A DNA stretch of 8,724 bases from Thermoanaerobaculia bacterium (GTDB lineage: Bacteria; Acidobacteriota; Thermoanaerobaculia; Multivoradales; UBA5704). This document shows positions 4,782 to 8,724 of the stretch, piece by piece. Position numbers and translations under genes: made by a program. The stretch's first letter is position 1; each line of letters starts with the position of its first letter. The stretch lies in assembly GCA_025937035.1 (NCBI GenBank), contig JAICSG010000128.1, forward strand, positions 1 to 8,724, given 5' to 3'. The notes beneath the pieces are model-generated. The model searched no databases, was not told the origin of the DNA, and saw only the letters and a list, made by a program, of their open reading frames with translations.

Positions 4782-6869
4782 ATGGAATTCTCGCTCGCCT
4801 GGCTCGCCGACTACGTCGACCTGCCCGCCGACCCCCAGGAGCTGGCCCGAAGGCTGACCGCCGCCGGGCTCGCCGTCGAGGGGATCACGAGCCCTGCCGG
4901 AAATACCGCCGACACGGTGATCGACGTCGACATCACCACCAACCGCCCCGACTGCATGAATCACTTCGGGCTGGCGCGCGAGATCTCGGTGATCCTGGGC
5001 CATCCGCTCAAGCGGCCGGACGCCTGTCCGGAGGAGGGGCCCGAGCCGGTGGGGGACGCCCTCCGCGTCGCCATCGAGGATTCCGAGGGGTGCCCGCGCT
5101 TCGCCGCCCGGGTGGTCCGCGGGGTCCGGATCGGCCCCAGCCCCGAGTGGTTGCGCCTGCGGCTGGAGTCGATCGGCCTGCGCTCGATCAACAACGTGGT
5201 GGACGTCACCAACTTCCTCCTCTGGGAGCTGGGGCAGCCCCTCCACGCCTACGACCTGGAGAAGCTCGCCGGTGCCACCCTGATGGCGCGGCGGGCGCGC
5301 GCGGGAGAGAGGCTGACCACCCTCGACGGCCAGGAGCGGGAGCTCGACCCCGAGATCCTGGTGATCGCGGACGCCGAGCGTCCGGTGGGGCTGGGTGGAG
5401 TCATGGGAGGGCTGGACAGCGAGGTCACGGACGCCACCCGCGACGTGGCGATCGAGGGCGCCCACTTCGACCGCCGCCGGGTGCGGGCCGCCGCGCGCAG
5501 ATTCGGCATGCACACCGACGCCAGCCACCGTTTCGAGCGGGGCGCCGATCCCGAGATCTGCGCCGAGGCGGTGGGCCGGGCGGCGATGCTGATCGCCACG
5601 GTGGCGGGGGGGACGGTGCTCTCCGGCGCCCTCGACGAGCGCGATCCCGGCCGCTCCTGGCACCGCCACGGCCGCCTGGACCTGGCGCGGCTCGACGCCT
5701 TCGCGGGCGCCGAGATCTCCGCGGTCGACGCCGAGCGCTGGCTGACCGGCCTCGGCTTCGGCATTGACCGGGTAGAGAAGCCGGGGAGCGGCATCTGGCG
5801 GGTCACCGTCCCCTCCTGGCGGTACTACGATTTCCAGCCGCGCCCGGAGCCGCCGCACGAGGTCTATCCCCAGGATCTCTACGAGGAGGTCCTGCGGATG
5901 TACGGCTTCGACCGCATCCCGGCGGCCCTGCCGGCCATTCCGGGGGCGGACGCGCCGAAGCCCGAGTACCAGATCCGCCGCGAGCGGGCCCGCCAACAGC
6001 TCGCCGCCTCGGGGTACGTGGAGACGGTTCACTTCGCCTTCCTCGATCCGGCCCGCGACGCCGCCTTCCCCAGCCTGCGGCCGGACGCCAAGCCGCTGCG
6101 GCTGGCCAATCCGCTCTCCGAGCAGTACTCGGTGCTGCGGCGCTCGCTGGTGCCGAACCTGGTGGAGACCGCCCGCTTCAACCAGCGGCGGGGCTTGGCC
6201 GCGGTGCGGATGTTCGAGGTCGCCACCGTCTTCTACGAGGCGGGCCGCTCTGGGGAAATACCGGAGATCCCGGACCAGCCGGAGCACGTGGGGCTGGTCT
6301 GCGGCGGCCGGGTGGGGAGCCCCTGGCAGCGGGAGATGGACCTCGACCTGTTCGACCTCAAGGGGACGATCGAGGCGCTGGCCGCCGATTTCGGTGTGCA
6401 TCTGGAGGTCCGCCCGGCGGATCTGCCGGGGCTGCTCGCGGGCAGCGCGGCCGAGCTGGTGAGGGACGGGAAGGTGGTGGGCTGGCTCGGCCGGGTGGAG
6501 GAGGAAGAGGGGTATCCGCTCTACGTGGCGGAGCTGGCCACGGCGGCGCTGGCCGGGGGGAATCCGAGCCTGGCGATCGTCATCCCCTCGCGCTATCCGG
6601 GGATCTCGGCCGACTTCACCTTCACCCACTCGCTGGAGACCCCCTGGGCGGAGATCGACCGGGCAATCCGCGACTTGCAGCCGCCGGACCTGGTCTCCTG
6701 GGACCTCAAGGTGCGCTACCGCGGCCAGGGGGTGCCCGAGGGGGCGGTGAATACGACGATCTCGTTCTTCTACAACGCGCGCGAGCGCTCGCTCACGCAG
6801 GAAGAGGTCAACGCGCGCCAGCTCGGCCTCCAGCAGGAGCTCGAGCGCCGCTTCGGCTGGAAGGGGTAG
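4782..6869 (+). CDS. pheT: Phenylalanine--tRNA ligase beta subunit, short form without OB domain
   Basis: PheT holds the editing site that removes tyrosine from tRNA-Phe and completes the PheRS tetramer. The product has 695 residues, against about 790-800 in most bacteria. After MEFSLAWLADYVDLP and LTAAGLAVEGI the chain passes straight to DTVIDVDITTNRPDCMNHFG (44-63). The EMAP-type tRNA-binding OB fold normally inserted there is therefore absent. The B3/B4 editing domain follows, with GQPLHAYDL (151-159), LGGVMGGLDSEVTDATRD (204-221) and IEGAHF (224-229). Then come the B5 region, the catalytic-like core, and a C-terminal FDX-ACB anticodon-binding domain (about 601-694). An extra segment of about ten residues, rich in Pro and Glu, lies between SWR (345-347) and DLYEEV (365-370). 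ATG 4782 has AGGGG six bases upstream and starts two bases after the pheS stop. Confidence 0.96.
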   Translation: MEFSLAWLADYVDLPADPQELARRLTAAGLAVEGITSPAGNTADTVIDVDITTNRPDCMNHFGLAREISVILGHPLKRPDACPEEGPEPVGDALRVAIEDSEGCPRFAARVVRGVRIGPSPEWLRLRLESIGLRSINNVVDVTNFLLWELGQPLHAYDLEKLAGATLMARRARAGERLTTLDGQERELDPEILVIADAERPVGLGGVMGGLDSEVTDATRDVAIEGAHFDRRRVRAAARRFGMHTDASHRFERGADPEICAEAVGRAAMLIATVAGGTVLSGALDERDPGRSWHRHGRLDLARLDAFAGAEISAVDAERWLTGLGFGIDRVEKPGSGIWRVTVPSWRYYDFQPRPEPPHEVYPQDLYEEVLRMYGFDRIPAALPAIPGADAPKPEYQIRRERARQQLAASGYVETVHFAFLDPARDAAFPSLRPDAKPLRLANPLSEQYSVLRRSLVPNLVETARFNQRRGLAAVRMFEVATVFYEAGRSGEIPEIPDQPEHVGLVCGGRVGSPWQREMDLDLFDLKGTIEALAADFGVHLEVRPADLPGLLAGSAAELVRDGKVVGWLGRVEEEEGYPLYVAELATAALAGGNPSLAIVIPSRYPGISADFTFTHSLETPWAEIDRAIRDLQPPDLVSWDLKVRYRGQGVPEGAVNTTISFFYNARERSLTQEEVNARQLGLQQELERRFGWKG

Positions 6870-6873
6870 GAGC

Positions 6874-7233
6874 TTGGACATCGAGTGGCTGGATCAACTG
6901 GAATCCCGGGTGCGCGACGCCGTCGCCCGCCTGGGAGAGCTCAACGAGGAGAACCGCTTGCTGCGCGACCACGTCCGGGAGCTGGAGACCGAGGTCGCGA
7001 CGCTGTCCATCCCCCCGGCCGTGCCCGAGGGGGACGGCGATCTCGGGGATCTCGACGAGGAGGTCGAGGCGCTCCGGGTGCGCATTCGCGACCTGGAGGC
7101 GAGCCTCGCCGCCGCCCAGACCGAGCGCGCCGAGGCCGCCGCGGCGGCGAAGAGCTGGGAGGTCGAGCGCGAGGAGGTGCGGCGGCGGGTGGAGGGGCTG
7201 ACGGCGCGGTTGGCGGGGTTGGCGGAATCCTAG
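6874..7233 (+). CDS. Short coiled-coil protein, ZapB-like candidate
   Basis: The 119-residue acidic protein is nearly all helix. A first coiled coil (about 3-45, with LNEENRLLRDHVRELETEV) is separated by a Pro/Gly/Asp-rich break (about 47-60) from a second coiled coil (about 61-117, Ala/Glu/Arg-rich). There is no signal peptide, membrane segment or catalytic motif. Small coiled-coil genes annotated as ZapB, a partner of ZapA at the FtsZ ring, occur after pheT in some GC-rich bacteria, usually with zapA next. Here no zapA follows because the next gene is convergent, so the cell-division role is only a suggestion. E. coli ZapB is about 80 residues, shorter than this. The start TTG at 6874 is supported by AAGGGG (6861-6866) seven bases upstream, and it begins four bases after pheT. 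Composition and spacing support a real, coupled gene. Confidence 0.75.
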   Translation: MDIEWLDQLESRVRDAVARLGELNEENRLLRDHVRELETEVATLSIPPAVPEGDGDLGDLDEEVEALRVRIRDLEASLAAAQTERAEAAAAAKSWEVEREEVRRRVEGLTARLAGLAES

Positions 7234-7246
7234 AATCCGCCCCACC
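7217..7246. terminator. Inverted repeat spanning the convergent stop codons
   Basis: GGCGGA at 7221-7226 pairs perfectly with TCCGCC at 7236-7241, and GGT (7217-7219) can extend the stem with ACC (7244-7246) across a small internal loop. The loop contains CTAG at 7230-7233, in which the stop codons of the plus-strand coiled-coil gene and minus-strand pyrD overlap. It could act as a bidirectional termination or 3'-end protection structure. No T-run follows on either strand, so a classical intrinsic terminator is not shown. Confidence 0.45.
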
Positions 7247-8297
7247 GGTCAGACCCGATCACCTCGGCAATCCCCTTCGCCCCATCCCGCTCCATCAACC
7301 CCAGGATCTCCTCGTTGATCCGCCGTGGCAGCCCCGGACCCTCGTAGACCAGCGCGGTATATACCTGCACCAGCGACGCCCCGGCCCGCAGTCGCCGGTA
7401 GGCCTCGGCGCCGGAGTCGATGCCGCCGACGCTGATCAGGACCGCTCGCCCGAAGAGCGCCTTGGCGACCGCCTCGAAGATCCGGAAGCTCTTCTCCGTC
7501 AGCACCTTGCCCGAGAGCCCGCCGAAATCCCTGGCACCCGGAAGGAGCCCGTAATCGATCGTGGTGTTGGTGGCGATCACGCCCGCCGCGCCGGATGCCA
7601 CGGCGGTCTCGCTCAGGGCGACCGCCTGGCCGGGGTCGAGGTCCGGAGCGATCTTCACCAGGATAGGTTTGGTGGTGATCCCCTTGGCCAGCCCGAAAAG
7701 GGCGCGGAGGAAATCCTCGTTCTGGAGGTCGCGCAGGCCCGGGGTGTTGGGGGAGGAGAGGTTCACCACCAGGTAGTCGCAGAGGTCGTGGAGCCCCCGG
7801 ATCAGGGTCTCGTAGTCGTCGAGCGCCTTTTCGGGTGGGGTCACCTTGTTCTTGCCCACGTTGACGCCGAGGGGGGACGGGGCGGGGTAGGCCCGTTCGA
7901 GCCGGCGGCGCAGGGCGGCCATCCCGGCGTTGTTGAAGCCCAGGGCGTTCTGCAGGCTCCGAGCCTCCGAGTGCCGGAAGAGACGCGGCTTCGGATTGCC
8001 CGGTTGAGCCAGCGGGGTGACCGTCCCCACCTCGGCAAAGCCGAAACCGAGGGCCGGGATGGCGCGCACGGCCTCGGCATTCTTGTCGAAGCCGGCGGCG
8101 AGCCCCACGGGGTTGAGGAATTCACGGTCGAAGAGGGTCTGGCGCAAGGGGGCGGCGTCCACCAGATGGCGGTGGGCGAGGGCGGCGGTGAGGCCCGGCA
8201 CCGTCTGGGCCAGGCGCAGGCCAGCCATGCCGAGGCCGTGGCTCGTCTCGGGATCGAGCCGGAACAGCAGAGGGCGGAGGGCAGGGTAGAGGGGCAC
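7230..8297 (-). CDS. pyrD: Dihydroorotate dehydrogenase, class 2 (quinone-dependent)
   Basis: PyrD oxidises dihydroorotate to orotate with FMN and passes electrons to membrane quinone, the fourth step of pyrimidine synthesis. The 355-residue product has the class 2 N-terminal helical segment (PLYPALRPLLFRLDPETSH) that forms the quinone tunnel and membrane contact. The barrel motifs follow: NPVGLAAGFDKN (62-73), FGFAEVGTVTPLAQPGNPKP (85-104), FNNAG (121-125) and VNVGKNK (145-151). Next are NLSSPNTPGLR (179-189, catalytic Ser at 182), VKIAPDL (214-220), IATNTT (241-246) and SVGGI (289-293). A catalytic Ser rather than Cys marks class 2. The start GTG at 8297 has GGGAG (minus strand of 8303-8307) five bases upstream and gives the usual length. 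The frame stays open to 8579, but that part overlaps the methyltransferase and is not PyrD-like. The start follows the methyltransferase stop by two bases. Confidence 0.97.
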   Translation of the reverse strand: MPLYPALRPLLFRLDPETSHGLGMAGLRLAQTVPGLTAALAHRHLVDAAPLRQTLFDREFLNPVGLAAGFDKNAEAVRAIPALGFGFAEVGTVTPLAQPGNPKPRLFRHSEARSLQNALGFNNAGMAALRRRLERAYPAPSPLGVNVGKNKVTPPEKALDDYETLIRGLHDLCDYLVVNLSSPNTPGLRDLQNEDFLRALFGLAKGITTKPILVKIAPDLDPGQAVALSETAVASGAAGVIATNTTIDYGLLPGARDFGGLSGKVLTEKSFRIFEAVAKALFGRAVLISVGGIDSGAEAYRRLRAGASLVQVYTALVYEGPGLPRRINEEILGLMERDGAKGIAEVIGSDRWGGF

Positions 8298-8299
8298 GT

Positions 8300-8724
8300 C
8301 TACTCCCTTCCTACGTAGAGGATGTGCGCGTGCGGGTACCCCGCCCCGATCTCGACCGCCTCGAATCCGGTGAAGCCCGCGCGCAGCAGCCGCTCCCGGA
8401 TCTCCTCCCGGGTCTCGTAGCTGTGGGCTTCGCCCAGGGTGAGCCCGAGGAGGTCGGCGCCACGCTCCTGGAGGCGGTTCCAGAGCGCCTTGGCGCGGTG
8501 GCCGGGATCGATCTCCTTGAGCAGGAAGATGCCCCCTGGCGCCAGCCGCTCGCGGGCCCAGGCGAGGAGCGGGTCCCATTCGGGCTTCGGCAGGCGGTAG
8601 AGCACGTCGAAGATCGCCACGGCGTCGAACGTGCCCCGGAGGGCCGGGTTGTAGGCGTTGACCACCCGCAGCCCCGGGCGGCGGGGGACGAGGAAGACCT
8701 TGCGGGTGTCCGGCTCGACGGCGA
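8300..8724 (-). CDS. Class I SAM-dependent methyltransferase, 5' end beyond the window
   Basis: The last 140 residues of a methyltransferase are present; the N-terminus, with the glycine-rich SAM motif, lies beyond the window. The visible part begins AVEPDTRKVFLVPRR, which fits the acidic strand-2 end that binds the SAM ribose. It continues with FDAVAIFDVLYRL (motif II), then LAPGGIFLLKEID (motif III region), and a C-terminal half ending HAHILYVGRE. The frame is open to the window edge with no sign of damage. An ATG at the start of MVNAYNPAL (codon top at 8665) is internal to the fold and is not the true start. The substrate cannot be told from this fragment. It is two bases upstream of pyrD and its last codons carry the pyrD SD, so the two are probably co-translated, although no pathway link is known to me. 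Confidence 0.88.
   Translation of the reverse strand, partial: AVEPDTRKVFLVPRRPGLRVVNAYNPALRGTFDAVAIFDVLYRLPKPEWDPLLAWARERLAPGGIFLLKEIDPGHRAKALWNRLQERGADLLGLTLGEAHSYETREEIRERLLRAGFTGFEAVEIGAGYPHAHILYVGRE

Noticed and set aside
4776..6881. A 701-codon open frame on the minus strand opposite pheT
   Set aside because: It mirrors pheT, has a composition typical of antisense frames in GC-rich DNA (Arg, Leu, Gly, His, Val), and shows no family motif. The plus strand encodes an unmistakable PheT.
6885..8318. A 477-codon plus-strand frame running through the coiled-coil gene and antisense to pyrD
   Set aside because: It overlaps two well-supported genes in other frames and has no family similarity.

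Overview
This is a GC-rich (roughly two-thirds G+C by eye) bacterial chromosomal window made almost entirely of core translation genes. I saw no insertion sequence, CRISPR array, phage gene or toxin-antitoxin pair. The organism is not identified by anything decisive. The gene order, a short PheT without its tRNA-binding OB domain, and the high GC would suit an Acidobacteriota-like or other GC-rich environmental lineage, but that is inference.

Layout. Two valine tRNA genes (GAC, then CAC) occupy 37-281. A roughly 90-base leader with several small hairpins follows. Then comes a same-strand block: thrS, infC, rpmI (bL35), rplT (bL20), pheS, pheT, and a small coiled-coil gene that looks ZapB-like. 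The coiled-coil gene converges with a minus-strand pair, an upstream methyltransferase cut by the window end and pyrD. The two convergent stop codons share a CTAG that sits in the loop of an inverted repeat.

How the genes work together. ThrRS and both PheRS subunits charge tRNAs. IF3 controls initiation fidelity, and bL35 and bL20 are 50S proteins. This linkage is classical in bacteria and usually subject to autoregulation by ThrRS, IF3 or L20. The sequence offers a candidate for each control point. The thrS leader has a 7-bp hairpin abutting the Shine-Dalgarno (SD) sequence. The infC frame is best explained by an AUC start with a near-perfect SD. The rpmI-rplT spacer is unusually long (158 bases) and full of palindromes. 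pyrD (class 2, quinone-linked dihydroorotate dehydrogenase) is unrelated metabolism, tightly coupled to the methyltransferase upstream of it.

The most notable items are the non-canonical AUC start and layered leader of infC, the palindromic rpmI-rplT spacer, the possible thrS operator, the reduced PheT, and the hairpin at the convergent stops. No new multi-gene system is visible.
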